From contig QKWP01000126.1 of assembly GCA_003550325.1 (NCBI GenBank), forward strand, positions 188,589 to 252,588: DNA of 64,000 nt, written 5' to 3'. Below, one piece after another: positions 35,787-47,396 of the stretch; the first letter of the stretch is position 1; each line of letters begins with the position of its first letter. The notes under the pieces are model-generated. The model made no database searches. It was not told the origin of the DNA and worked only from the letters and a program-made list of their open reading frames with translations. The DNA is from Gigaspora rosea. Lineage: Eukaryota; Glomeromycota; Glomeromycetes; Diversisporales; Gigasporaceae. The translations under genes and the position numbers were made by a program.

Positions 35787-38060
35787 ATTGACCATCAGAA
35801 TTAAAGCCCGTTATCTATTGATATCTAAAAATAAACAAAAAATCCAGGGGTAAAGTTTAGGTTCCAAAGAAGATAATCGCCATTTTCTCAAATGGAAACC
35901 CCTTCAAAGACAGGTTTTTATAGTCCAATGCCCATTTGTGTGACTTAAGGGTTCCAAAAAATTTATGCTAATTTCATAACTTATTCTTATGTATTTTTTT
36001 AACACAAGAAAAAATTTTTTTTATTAATTTTCAATACAACAACTAACTCTTATTATAGTGAAATTTTGGCTAAGGAAATAATATATATACTTCCTATATC
36101 GAGTTATGATTTTAATAATTTCATTATTATTCAAAACCTTTGCAAACTCTTTAGCCTTACCCACTTGTTATACAAATATGCTAAGTTACAAATTTACATG
36201 CCACGTGAAGTTGGGTAGTCATATGCTGCACCAGGCATACATAATTTTTACACAAGAATTGTACTATTTCATTAATTGCTTAAAAATAGAAATAAAGACG
36301 TTGGTATACTAAATTTATAGTAGAAAGAAAGTGCCTATATACAAATAAAGAATATCGAGGCCTCTTCCTATAAAACAAATTATTAATGTACGGTATAAGT
36401 TGCTCCTACACCCTCAATGCCATCAAGATTATTTCTATCTTTGGCTTTGCCTCTACCTCTTAAATAAAACCATAAAAATATACCAATTAAGATTAAAAGT
36501 ACAATAGGTCCTACGATAAGTAAGAGAGTGTTATAAAAACTTCTGGCAGTTGATATTCCTATTTTATAAATTATATAATTAGTAATTGTTATAACACACA
36601 CTCATAGCATAGAGTAATTAGCTACTAAAGTGATTGCCTTGAGATATAGAATCTGTACTGGACTGGATTGGGTTACTAGGAAGGCCAGAAGTCTGAGTTG
36701 AGGTTGTTATTTTATACGTTGTTGATGCTATAGTAATATTTAAAGAAACAAACATTATTATTAGTTATTTGACTTATCATATAAGCAGTTATGAAAATTT
36801 GCACATAGATTCTACCAAAATTTCATTTCCAATAATACGATTCGGATAATTTTTCTTTTTTAAGAAAAATAAAAAGGTTCAAATAAATCGAATTGCCAAA
36901 TAGTCAAATATTATAAAACAAAATATTGGTAGTAATCTATATTTTCAAGGTTGAAAAGCCTTACAGTATGCTGCCTTTGCGACCTCATAATAATAAATAG
37001 CAAAGACAGTGGATATAAACTTGTAATTAACCATGTTTAGTTTTTTTGCAGTTAAAAATAAGGAAAATAATAAAATAATCTAATATATACCATATTTCAA
37101 TTATAGACTATTTAAAACAATTTGTAAGTAAATTTGCCTGCAAGGCGGTAAGGGGTAATTATTTTGTTTGAGATCCATTATGATCTTCAAAATTGCACAA
37201 AATTTGTAACTAAATTTTAATTTTCCTGGTTATTTAGTAACCTAATTCTGGTAATTCCTTAATTTATTTTCATTTTATTTTGTAAGGTTGTTAAAGCTTA
37301 TTGTTGACTAGAAAATTAAAACTTTGTTACAATATTTATATATTGTAATTAAAAGAGTATTCGAATTAGTAAATAATAAAAAGAATATTTGAAGTGCAAA
37401 AATTCACAGAATATTAGAATTTGAATTAATAAATAAACAAATAACTAAAATGGCAACCAATATGCTTATAACAGTCAGTCACAATTTATTAAAAAGTAAA
37501 AGGGACGTATTACACAATGCATGTACTGTCACATTATGTCAGATTATGTACAAATGTACGTCGAATTCGGATCTTTAGAGATATTTAGTACAGTAGTACT
37601 GTACGGCACTACAGATTCGGACGAACATACGAAAATTATACTAAATTTTGATCGTACGTACGATTAATGTAAGCTTGCAAAATTCAATTTTTATATGTAA
37701 ACTTTTTTAATGATTAGGGTTAAGGTAAGCACTAGTATTATCTTATTTCGAGTTGGAAAAGTAACTTTGTTTGACGAATTTTTTCTTTTATAAATCGTAC
37801 GTGCTTCATTTTTTCTACACGTCCGTCCTAAATTGCGTTTCCGTACAATAATACTTTACTATATACTCGATTTTTAGCAATGTTCTCAAACTTTTTTCTA
37901 ACGTACTTACGTACGCGTACGTATTTAATTTGTCGATCAACCTGTCACACAATAATGTCATTCCCAGCATTCGGATATTTTTAATGCAAATGTATGACAA
38001 ATTTACTTTTGTATACAATTGGTTCAATACTAAAATTTTGGACCACATCTACACAATGAT
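35787..38060 (+). repeat. Segmental duplication 2, copy 1 (about 2.2 kb)
   Basis: Collinear with 57774-59995: ATCTATTGATATCTAAAAATA, CTTCAAAGACAGGTTTT, GCTGCACCAGGCATACAT, the three-exon surface gene, TAAATTTGCCTGCAAGGC, ACAGATTCGGACGAAC, CGTACGTATTTAATTT and a CACATCTACACAAT end. It abuts the Sel1-kinase gene; copy 2 abuts the BTB pseudogene. Confidence 0.9.
36383..37034 (-). CDS. Small secreted-stalk, single-TM protein (111 aa, three exons)
   Basis: Exon 1 37034-36965 encodes a signal peptide, MVNYKFISTVFAIYYYEVAK. Exon 2 36727-36638 encodes a Ser/Thr/Pro stalk (SSTTYKITTSTQTSGLPSN). Exon 3 36558-36383 encodes a TM helix (LLLIVGPIVLLILIGIFLWF), RGRGK and a short tail ending GATYTVH. The exon lengths of 70+90+176 nt give an open frame of 111 codons plus stop, with phase-1 introns of 237 and 79 nt. 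Intron 2 has a GC donor (AAG|GCAATC); the two homologues have GT. Compared with 23671-24558 the Kre9/KNH-like domain is absent, leaving only stalk and anchor. A cell-surface location is inferred; function unknown. Confidence 0.65.
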
Positions 38061-38112
38061 TAAACAAACGTTTAAATAAGATTTCCGTTCTTTTCCATAA
38101 TCAAAAAGTAAA

Positions 38113-41100
38113 ATGAAAAAGATTTATAATAAGCTATTTCATCATAAAAAATCAACTAATTTAGATCTTTATACGCTTGGATACAATTATGAACATGGGA
38201 TAGGGGTTGAAAAAGGATGAAAATACGGCTTTCATTTATTATAAAAAATCTGCAGAGATTGGGAATGCTAACGGAATATATATGGTTGGATATTGTTATC
38301 AATATGGAATTGGAGTTGAAAAGAATGTAAATAGGCTTTCATTAATTTTCAAAAATCTGCAGAGATGGGTGACGTCATTGGAACAAATATGGTCGGGTAT
38401 TATCATCATCATGGAATTGGAGTTGAAAAGGATGAAAATAAGGCTTTCATTTATTATCAAAAATCTGCAGAGATGGGGAATACAACAGCGGCAAATAACG
38501 TTGGAGATTGTTATCGTCAAGGAATTGGAGTGAAAAGGGCTTTCATTTATTATCAAAAATCTGCAGAGATGGGGAATGCATCAGCTATAAATAAAGTTGG
38601 ATATTGTTATCAAAATGGAATTGGAGTTGAAAAGGATGATAATATGTGTTTTATTTATTATCAAAAATCTGCAGAGATGGGGAATGCAGCAGCGACATAT
38701 AACGTTGGAGATTGTTATAGCCAAGGAATTGGAGTTGAAAAGGATGAAAATAAGGCTTTCATTTATTATCAAAAATCTTCAGAGATGGAGAATGCTGACG
38801 GAACATATATGGTTGGAAGGTGTTATCATTATGGAATTGGAGTTGAAAATGATGAAAAAAAATGCTTTCATTTATTATCAAAAATCTGCAGAGATTGGTG
38901 ATGCTATTGCAATAAATCAAGTTGGATATTGCTATTTTAATGGAATTGGAGTTGAAAAGGATGAGAAATAAGGCTTTTATTTATTATCAAAAATCTGCAG
39001 AGATGGGTACCAATGGAGTTGAAAGGGATTTCAATAAAGCTTTTATTTATCATCAAAAATCTGCAGAGATGGGGAATGCAATAGCAACATATGCCATTGG
39101 ACAGTTTTATCGTTTTGGAATTGTAGTTGAAAAAGATGAAAATAAGGCTTTCATTTATTATCAAAAATCTGCAGACATGGGTGATGTTGAAGGAATGTCG
39201 TCAGTTGCAGAATGTTATCGTAATGGAATTGGAGTAACAAGAGATCTAGTAAAGCCATGTATTGGTATCAAAGGTAAAGTTTGTTTTTAAATTTGTGCTA
39301 GTGTATTGGTGACCTCAATCATAAGATCAGACGTAATTGAAATTAAAAATCTGTTTAGAGTCATGATTAAATTTTGAGATAAAAATTTTTTTAAGAGAAA
39401 TTTCGATTTTAAGAAAAAAAATATCATGTGTCAAACATGTCAATATTTCTTTATTATCAGTTGCATATATATTTAATTTGTACTTATTTAATAATTTCAT
39501 ATATTTAAATCGCCGATTAGGGAAAAAGAATTAACATCAGGTATTATCTGTTATATCATAAATAATTTCATAAAAATCTATTTTATCAATTTATTACTGT
39601 AATTTACAAATTTTATAAATAAATTAACAGCTACAAATGACTGGATACGAAATTCTGAGATTGATGATGATTTGAAAAAAATATTGATGGAAAATGAATA
39701 TCAGTTATCTTGGTTTTCTTATGATGAATTTTATTATATTGAAGAAATAGGAAGAGGTGGATTTGCAACCGTATTTTATGCTACATGGTATGATAAAAGT
39801 CAACATAGAAACAGAGAATTTGCGCTTAAATTAATGCATAGATCAAATAATTATCATGAAGAATTTATAAAATAGGTAATATATATAAATCATCATTAAT
39901 TATTTATGCGTTATTTATCATTTATATAGTAATTGAATATATATTATACTATAATAAGTTAAAAGCTTATTGTGATATCGGACTTAAAGATCCAACATTT
40001 TTAAAATGTTTCGGTATATCAAGTGAAAGCTTCTAAAGATTATATTCTAGTCATGGAACATGCGTCAGAAGGTAGTTTACGTAAAAATCTACGAACCATA
40101 GCACAAATGAATTGGAAAGATAAATTAAATCTGCTACAATGTATTGCATCAGATCTTCAAATAATTCATTCCCATGACCTTATTCATTGTGATTTACATA
40201 GTGGAAATATATTATTACTTAAAAGTTTTAAAAGTGCATATATTGCAGATTTAGGACTTTCAATAACAGCCAATATTCGAAATCAGATAGAATTTGTGGA
40301 ATTTTACCTTATATTGCTCCTGAGGTTTTGAAAAATCAACAGTATACTAAAGCATCTGATGTTTATTCATGCGGCATAATAATGTGGGAAATTTATACGG
40401 CAAACCTGTACCTTTTGAGCTAAATTCAAAATTACAATCTAAATTACAATTTCAAATACAAGTATGTGGTGGTTTGCGTCCACACATTTATGAAAATACT
40501 GCAAAGTGCTATGCAGATTTAATAAAGAAATGTTGGAGTACAGTACCGATGTTACTATCCGGTTGGGAGATATCAGCCCGCCGGTAGAGCTATCGGGATA
40601 GTGAACGAGGATTGGGTAATTCTGATGGGCTGAGATGGATATCGGATAGGGTGGGTTTATAATAATTAAAGGAGGAAAATATGTAATAACGAATATGTAA
40701 ACAAATAATAAATCAATGTATAACGAAGTAATAATAAATCAATAAATAATCATTAAACTCATATGTGACATTCAGCAGATATAAATAATATACAGTAACA
40801 TTCAGCAGATACGATATATAGAAATAAATAAATCAAATCAGCAGATACGATATAAAAAGAATCCACTCAGAAGACTTTATTATAAAGGAGGAATTCACTC
40901 AGATAAACCTAAAGATACAAGAAGAGCGAACACATTGGTCTTTTATACATGTTAGCGAACTCAATTTCCCCCCGGGTCATTATCCTTCCGCCATTACTAA
41001 TACACATTTATCCTTAACACCAATTATACTTTTCCCTCGCGTCTTTATCCAATTCAAGACTTACACCCGAAGCATTAATTTGAAATCCGCCTTTCTAATT

Positions 41101-41769
41101 CTTCATTGGGCTAGCAGATTTGCGATAATATTTAAAGGCTTCACGCGCTTAATATTGTTCAAGCATGAATCTAATTTAATTTCACGCGTCGCAGGTAATT
41201 TAGTATGGATATCGGGTTTGGTAATTATACATATCTATAGGAGGACATATATGGCAATCGGGATATCTATAGATAGTAATAAGAAAAGATATATATGGTA
41301 ATAACGTAGGGTGGTTATAGGTATTATATTTAAGGAAAGGATAATCGATCATAATCGTGGGCAATTTGAGGTGATCGGATCGTGATCGTACAGGGATGGA
41401 AAAGCAGGGGTGACGATCAAAAAGAAGATTTTATGCGCAGAAAATTTTTAATAGTGTAACACCGAAAGAACGACCAACTGCAACTGAAATTTGTGATATT
41501 TTTGCAGAATGGCAGAATAGTGAAAGTATTTTATCTGAATTATCCGAATCTGATAAAAAATTACAAAATATATAAAATGAGGATATGCACGTATATATTG
41601 TCTCTCATTATAAAAGTTGTTTATATTATCCAATAATTATTCTAAAGGTATTTTTAAATTTTGGTTTTTTAATAGATTATATTTTTCTGTATTATTACTT
41701 TGTTTAATAATTCTTTTTATAGATAGTGAATTATATGAACTTGAAGTACCGGATATTATCAATGAATAA
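38113..41769 (+). pseudogene. Sel1-repeat tyrosine-kinase-like protein kinase, inactivated
   Basis: From ATG 38113 about nine Sel1 units (KAFIYYQKSAEMGN...VGDCYQQGIGVEKDEN) run to 39290. At least four single-base shifts lie at A-runs (about 38212, 38333, 38860, 38966), and one unit is cut short near 39010. After an intron ending AACAG near 39630 the kinase follows: glycine loop IGRGGFATVF, lysine FALKLM, catalytic loop HCDLHSGN, ADLG where DFG is usual, APEVL, and SDVYSCGIIMWEI. Frames shift near 40020, 40295 and 40395, and a TAG stands just before the intron at 39876. The coding line breaks after KKCWSTVP at 40549 because of a 912-bp solo LTR and resumes as ERPTATEICDIF at 41465. A last short exon (41723-41769) reads SELYELEVPDIINE. 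The Sel1 plus TKL architecture is characteristic of AM fungi. Confidence 0.85.
40550..41461. mobile_element. Solo LTR inserted in the kinase domain
   Basis: Begins TGTTACTATCC and ends ATAGTGTAACA (the TG...CA rule), flanked by CCGA (40546-40549, 41462-41465). Taking out the insert and one CCGA joins the kinase frame as STVPKERPTA, the expected motif. No internal ORF or second LTR nearby, so a solo LTR formed by recombination. Confidence 0.85.
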
Positions 41770-42371
41770 GAGTAACCCTTCCAATTTTGGACAGAAAAAT
41801 AAGGCAGAATATACAAGTATTATAAAATTAGACCTGAATACAGTAGAATAGCACAGAGAATCATGCACTTTTAAGTTTAACTATTTTATCTCTTAGTCTA
41901 TATAAATTTATTCTTCTAGGCCATACAAACTTATCAAATTGATTTTCATTAATCCGACTGGGTCAAATTCTGACTATATTTACTATCCGGGTGGTTTTTT
42001 TATATATCTTTAGAAAATTTTTATATGCTTTTTGTATATAAAATTTTTTGAAAATAAAAGTAAAAGCCGGGTCATTTGTCTAGTTTATTATTATGAGAAA
42101 CTTTATATGACCTGATAATTGGGAATGCCAAAATGTCCTTGCTTAATTAAATATTTTTTTAAAAAATAGTTGTTTTTTTAATTCTTCTATGTTTAATTTT
42201 AAATTTTTTTTATTTTATTTTAATAAACTAAACTTAACCTTTTAAAGCTTTATCCAATTAACAATCATTTGTTGTTGATCTCAAAGAATTAACTTAGAGT
42301 CAGAGGCAATTTTTTAATTATTAGAAATTAAATAATGAATTATTTCAATGAAAAAATCAGTGAGCTACAAC
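41770..42371. other. No gene recognised
   Basis: AT-rich 3' side of the kinase pseudogene. No structured repeat seen. Confidence 0.45.
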
Positions 42372-43535
42372 CAGTATTTAAAATTCAAATTTAATATTAT
42401 ATTCTCAAAGAGCATAATTTAAATTTTTTAATGTTCATTATATATATTAAATATATTGATCATTAATTTTTAAAGAAGGTTCATATTCTATACTTACAAT
42501 TCACATACTTATCTATTAATAATTTTTTAAAGTTTGCATATGATTCTTCATATTTTCAACCTAACACAATATATTATATGATTCAATTTCTAATAATTTT
42601 GTTAAAACTTCAACATATGCTCCGATTTTTGGAATTTATACGTAGATCTTTTTTTTTTAAAACTTTAAAGTTAAATAATCTTTGATCTACTGGCCCGTTT
42701 TAAATGATTTTACTACCAAAATGTTCGTCTCTTTGAGACGAACATTTTGGTAGTAAAATCATTTAAAACGGGCCAGTAGATCAAAGATTATTTAACTTTA
42801 AAGTTTTAAAAAAAAAAGATCTACGTATAAATTCCAAAAATCGGAGCATATGAGTGCTTTTTATATTTGCTTATAATAAAACAAGACTTTCTATGATATT
42901 TTACTGATGCTACTATTGGTTAATGTGATAAATTAGAATCCAATTACTTTGTTATTTAACTATTTAAACTTCATACTAATACTTTGTATCTTTTTACTTG
43001 CTTAGTATCAGCATCTTATTTGACACAAATCATTATCCATATATAAGTCTACACAATAATGATATTCACTATATAAAAAATACACTGCATGATTAATAAA
43101 TATTTTATTTTAAAAATCTTTAAAGGCTATTTTCTTAAATATTTATTTGTAATCCATATTGTACAACTTTAAACATATGTGCTATAATAGTATATAGGGG
43201 CAGGACAGAGAAAAATAAGTAGTTAATAATATTTCTTGACAATTGGAAGCACTTGGATTTAAATTAAACTGTTTTCTTACTGGCATTGTATGTACATATA
43301 CATATTTATACAAAATTTGTTATGATCAAATCACATTATCAAATTGATGAACCTTTTATATAGTTTATTGTCTTATTAATAAATCTAGAACATAAAAATT
43401 TTATAAATGTTCTCTTTGAAAACATTTCAAAAGGATAAAATGTTTTCAAATAAGAGAACCTTTTTAGATATTAATGTTCTTAAAAAACCTCAAATGTTCA
43501 TTGAGAACCATGAGAACATTGAATTTTAAACACTT
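42372..43535 (+). mobile_element. hAT-like non-autonomous element, copy 2
   Basis: Ends CAGTATTTAAAATTCAA and TTGAATTTTAAACACTT, flanked by an 8-bp duplication with one mismatch (GCTACAAC 42364-42371, GTTACAAC 43536-43543). Inverted relative to 118-1258. Splitting it at 42614-42852 is a palindrome that copy 1 lacks. No ORF. Confidence 0.8.
42614..42852. repeat. Near-perfect 239-bp palindrome
   Basis: CATATGCTCCGATTTTTGG to CCAAAAATCGGAGCATATG, with arms of 119 bp symmetric about 42733. The only mismatch I found is next to the centre (GTTCGTCTCTTTGAGACGAAC); even the T10 and A10 runs match. Carries GATCTACTGG in one arm and CCAGTAGATC in the other. Copy 1 of the host element has no such insert (about 970). 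Confidence 0.92.
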
Positions 43536-43744
43536 GTTACAACCTACTTTTTTTCTCAAAAATTTACCATTTGATCAAGCACAATTTTATATTTTTTACT
43601 ATCAAATATAGTAAATGAATTTTCAACAATTTAACTAATCAAAAGAAATGGCTATTTACTTTAAATAAATATTGATGCAAATATAGTAAATACAACTTAT
43701 CTTTTACCCAAACTATAATAAGTAATGATATTCCACTCTCCGCT

Positions 43745-43915
43745 TAGGGGCATGCCATTTATTATTTGATATTTTTTATTTAGTAGCTATACCTATCCAT
43801 ATATGGTGTGATCACTTTATCTAATTTTGATTGATTAATATAATACATAGACATGATCATTACTTTTGACCATGTATCTATGGTAAAAATCATGTGATAA
43901 ATGGCATGCCCCTTA
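43745..43915. mobile_element. MITE with GGGGCATGCCATTTAT ends
   Basis: TAGGGGCATGCCATTTAT and, inverted, TAAGGGGCATGCCATTTAT. 171 bp, no coding. Flanks TCTCCGCT and TTCATAAT do not match, so the family is uncertain (hAT-like ends). Confidence 0.65.
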
Positions 43916-44149
43916 TTCATAATAAAAACGGTGTTATCCTATATCCACTTCTTCAAAGATATTAGGTAACTAGAGCGATCTTAGACAGTGAACACTCTGT
44001 GTAACCTCACTTTTGTTACTGTGATATATCTAAGTCGGAAGGCGTTTTTTAATAAAACTTAACAAAGAAGATTTAAGGCAATTTGCAATTACGAAAGAGG
44101 CTACAATTAGAAGTATATGAGGATACTAATAATTGTTTAATTTGTGTAG

Positions 44150-44446
44150 TTAATAGTTGTTTTTATTATTGAAAGAGTATGAAGACTCGATGTTGAACTT
44201 GGGGTCCACATCGGCCGCTTTTATACATTTTTGTTTTTCACAAATGTAACGGACTATATCTATTACATGTGCAATAAATGCTATATCTACTACTAATAAA
44301 ATATATAGTATAAATGATATAAATGTAATATATGAAATAAATGATATATGTGTTATAAATAAAATATAGAGTATATATGCTATAAATATGACATGTTTTA
44401 TAAATGCCATATATGCGTTTTGGCGCGCAGTAGATCGCCTAGCCAA
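44150..44446. repeat. Degenerate ATAAATGATATA tandem repeat
   Basis: About 150 bp (44265-44415) of short units near ATAAATGATATATG. It creates a 98-codon minus-strand ORF of Ile/Phe/Tyr-rich sequence that looks like a membrane protein but is a repeat artefact. Confidence 0.65.
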
Positions 44447-44526
44447 TCAAATTGTAGATCTGATACTTGATCATCTATTGGTTCCGATCTTGGTAACCAA
44501 TGGTCATACATGGATGATCTATAGCT

Positions 44527-44559
44527 CATTCGAACCGTCTCATTGAGCTGAGTCGAATG
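44527..44559. repeat. Palindrome core CATTCGAACCGTCTCATTGAG
   Basis: CATTCG...CGTCTCATTGAG...CGAATG: an imperfect version of the 4044-4090 palindrome, with ATCACTGGATCGAGAGTTAT on its right where the 4-kb copy has CTACTGGAACGTGAGATATT. Confidence 0.75.
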
Positions 44560-44850
44560 GTGGTTGTTTCATCGAATTCTAATCACTGGATCGAGAGTTA
44601 TGCCCGTTTTTGTGTAATTTTTATAGGTCAACAACGGTTTACTTCCTGTTAACTAAAGCTGTTTTTACTAATAATTTCATAAATTAATTGCAGCAAAATA
44701 TATAAAGGAGCTTCCAGAAATTAGCAGATTTCTGGGTAGATGGGTCAGCTGATGTATCAGATGTAATTCCAGTCAAAATTTCATAGTTCTGGCCAAAGTT
44801 GCACAATTATTTTTGACCAAAATTATTGACTTATTAATAATATTTAATAA

Positions 44851-45155
44851 TTAATAACTTTTGATCTACTGGACCAAATTTGATAGTTTAACTACCAAAA
44901 TGATCTTCTCAATAAGAAAATTCTAGCAAGCCCAAAATTATAAAAATCTAACCACAGAATCCTGTGACCAGAATAGGTTTTTGTTATATAAAAGTTCATT
45001 AAATAATTATAATCCATTTATAGTAATACAAATTTATTCTGATCTTAGAACCCTGTAATTAATTTTAAAATTTGGGCTTTATAGAATTCTCTCATTAAGA
45101 GGATCATTTTGGTAGTTAAATCATAAAATTTGCCCAGTAGATCAGAAGTTATTAA
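44851..45155. repeat. Inverted repeat, about 150-bp arms, GATCTACTGG type
   Basis: TTAATAACTTTTGATCTACTGG on the left against CCAGTAGATCAGAAGTTATTAA on the right, with AACTACCAAAATGATC and GATCATTTTGGTAGTT inside. The centre is near 45003. Diverged arms. Confidence 0.8.
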
Positions 45156-45242
45156 CAATTAAAAATTAATTTTTAATTGTTAATAACTTCTGATCTACTG
45201 GGTCAATTTTGATGATTTAACTACCAAATTGATCCTCTTAAT
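45093..45242. repeat. 150-bp palindrome sharing an arm with the previous one
   Basis: CATTAAGAGGATC at 45093 mirrors GATCCTCTTAATG ending 45242. The centre is ACAATTAAAAATTAATTTTTAATTGT between 45167 and 45168, with outer halves carrying CTGATCTACTGGG. The three arms 44851-45242 are therefore the same unit in +, -, + order. Confidence 0.85.
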
Positions 45243-45612
45243 GTCTTAATTATATTACTTATATATAAGTTATAAACTATATTGATATAATTAAATAATT
45301 TGCACAATGGGCTTCTTAATTATATTACTTATATATAAGTTATAAACTATATTGATATAATTAAATAATTTGCACAATGGGCTTTTTTTTACACAGTATT
45401 TTTAGATGAATTTCGATAACTTATAGTGCTTTTTTTAACATATATAATTTTCACATGACAAAAATTTTATTATAGTGATGCATGATCTAATAAAGAAAAA
45501 TAATTCATTCCGATTTTATAAATCAATACAATAATATTTGATAATCAATGGGTATATAAATATATTAATTATTAGTCATGTTATCGACACATATTATAGC
45601 ATAACATTTATT

Positions 45613-45834
45613 GTCATGAAATTGGATGTTGGTAAATTTGAATCTATTTTATGTACGATTTTTGAAAATTTTTAGGGCCTTTTTTGTTAAATTTTTTTTT
45701 ATGGTTGAATTAGGATTTAGGGTTAGGGTTATTAATAAAAGAGTATAGATGGATTTTGGTAGGGTTTATATTTTCAAATTGAGACCCCAAATTTCACCAT
45801 CATCCGATTTCACGATCATCCGCGACATTTATTA
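45613..45834. mobile_element. MULE-like MITE, 9-bp duplication, absent from copy 1
   Basis: Flanked by ACATTTATT (45604-45612, 45835-45843). GTCATGAAATTGGATG at the left resembles the inverse of CATCCGATTTCACGAT at the right, though the right end carries about eight extra bases. Copy 1 reads AACATTTTATTAAAAAC uninterrupted. Contains TTTAGGGTTAGGGTT. Confidence 0.8.
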
Positions 45835-46036
45835 AAAACTATAAAAACCAATAATACAGTAATATAAAATAGTAAATAGATAAAGAATCAATAATACAGT
45901 AATAGGAAATAGTAAATAGATGAAGAATACTAAACTAATTTTTGTACGTAAGATAGCATATAGTATAGATAATAATTTATCCAAAAAAAATAAGTAATAA
46001 ATAATAAAATAAGCAAATACAATTAATTATTTTACA

Positions 46037-46786
46037 TTAATTATACTTCATGTTAACGACATGTGTAGAATTAATAGGAACATTATTATCAGGAATATTA
46101 TTAACAGGAGAAGTATTAATAACCGTTATCCCATTAGAGTAATGAGTATCAGGAGCAATATTCACACGGACGGTATTGGCGGTTAGATCAGATAGAGCAT
46201 CATTAATTTCAAGAATTATTAATGCATTATCAGTAAATAGTGCAGCAAGTCTAAGTCTAAGACCGCGACCAAACTTTGGCACGTTTATATGACCATTTCC
46301 ATAAGCTCTTCCATCCTTATTATTAGCATAATTGTTGTAAGACGTGACCCACCAGAATTTCCAATTGACAGCTGGATTTTCATTTTCATTATATCTTGCA
46401 AATAAACCATTTAAGATATTGGTAAATGCTATTGCACGTTCTGCTGCATTTTTTTCAATCTTATATTTGGCAAAAAAGTAACAAACAAGAGATACAATGA
46501 GACCTATAAGCCCACCAATTTTTGGTTTAATAATCACAGAAAGGATTACTATTAAAAGAAAAGTAGTAACCGAAGAAATGGAATATAATAAATTTTTTGT
46601 TTTTCGGGTCATTAGTTCAACGTCGTTAACATGCTGGTTGATTTGTTCAAGCCTAGCAGCAAACTCTTCACGGGATAAAAAGCCGTGAAGGTCAAGGCAC
46701 CAGTCCGCTCTGAAAGAATGGCCAGGTTGGCAATTACAAAAAGTTTCATTTGAGTGCAGATAAAGGGGAATTAGGACTCGTTTCAT
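46037..46786 (-). CDS. Two-TM protein, possibly ERF4/GOLGA7-like, paralogue 2
   Basis: An intact 249-residue ORF, MKRVLIPLYLHSNETFCNC..., with the same layout as 29713-30459: CNCQPGH, DWCLDLHGFLSREEFAARL, two TM segments (about 70-88 and 92-108), AERAIAFTNILNGLFARYN, VNWKFWW, LRLRLAALFTDNALIILEI and an Asn-rich tail. Differences cluster in the first 30 residues, the TM hairpin and the loop around YGNGHINV, while blocks such as REEFAARLEQINQHV and DALSDLTANTV are unchanged. That both copies stay open, amid many insertions nearby, suggests selection. Family assignment is tentative; function unknown. Confidence 0.8.
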   Translation of the reverse strand: MKRVLIPLYLHSNETFCNCQPGHSFRADWCLDLHGFLSREEFAARLEQINQHVNDVELMTRKTKNLLYSISSVTTFLLIVILSVIIKPKIGGLIGLIVSLVCYFFAKYKIEKNAAERAIAFTNILNGLFARYNENENPAVNWKFWWVTSYNNYANNKDGRAYGNGHINVPKFGRGLRLRLAALFTDNALIILEINDALSDLTANTVRVNIAPDTHYSNGITVINTSPVNNIPDNNVPINSTHVVNMKYN

Positions 46787-47396
46787 AGTGCTGCAAGATA
46801 AATTATAAAACTTAGAGATGAAACTTCAAAAGCTTAATAAAGCTTTATGTTATTTAAAGTATAGAATTAGGTTATTTAAATGTTTTTAATTACTAGTAAA
46901 GAATCACATTCTTAAAATCGAAATTTAAAACTTAACTATCACCTCTACCACTAAACATTACATTACTAAAAAAAAATGAGAACACTCTCAATCACTTTTT
47001 TGATTGTCAGACAGCCTAATCAAATTCTTTTTTGAGACTATTGTGAGATGCTTGAAAACGCAATTTTATTGTTCATTTATATATTAAAATAAACTCGTGT
47101 TACTATAAAATATTGTCGCGTCTCGATATTTAATATTTTAATTTTTCCCTTTATTTCTATCATTCCTCATTAGTATAGTTATGAATTATTGGTATCATAT
47201 TCCTGCCTTTATTATAAGACCCTAGCATCACCAATCTAAAAAAAATTTCGCTTACCAGTGTTAGTGTTAGGGTCTGGTTGAAATTAATTTAACCAAATAA
47301 CGAAAAATTGGTTTTAGATTAGTATCTTTATTATTGTTGTACCGTCGTAGACATGATTGACGGATCACGCAATTCCCGAATGCCATTTATGAAAAA

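Noticed and set aside
38299..39164. Minus-strand ORFs across the Sel1 array
   Set aside because: Shadows of the Sel1 repeats on the plus strand; no domain of their own.
43745..43915. Confident hAT assignment
   Set aside because: The ends fit hAT, but no matching 8-bp flanks were found, so it is listed only as a MITE.
44150..44446. 98-codon hydrophobic ORF resembling a multi-pass membrane protein
   Set aside because: Its hydrophobic part is a degenerate ATAAATGATATA tandem repeat; no homologue or gene context.
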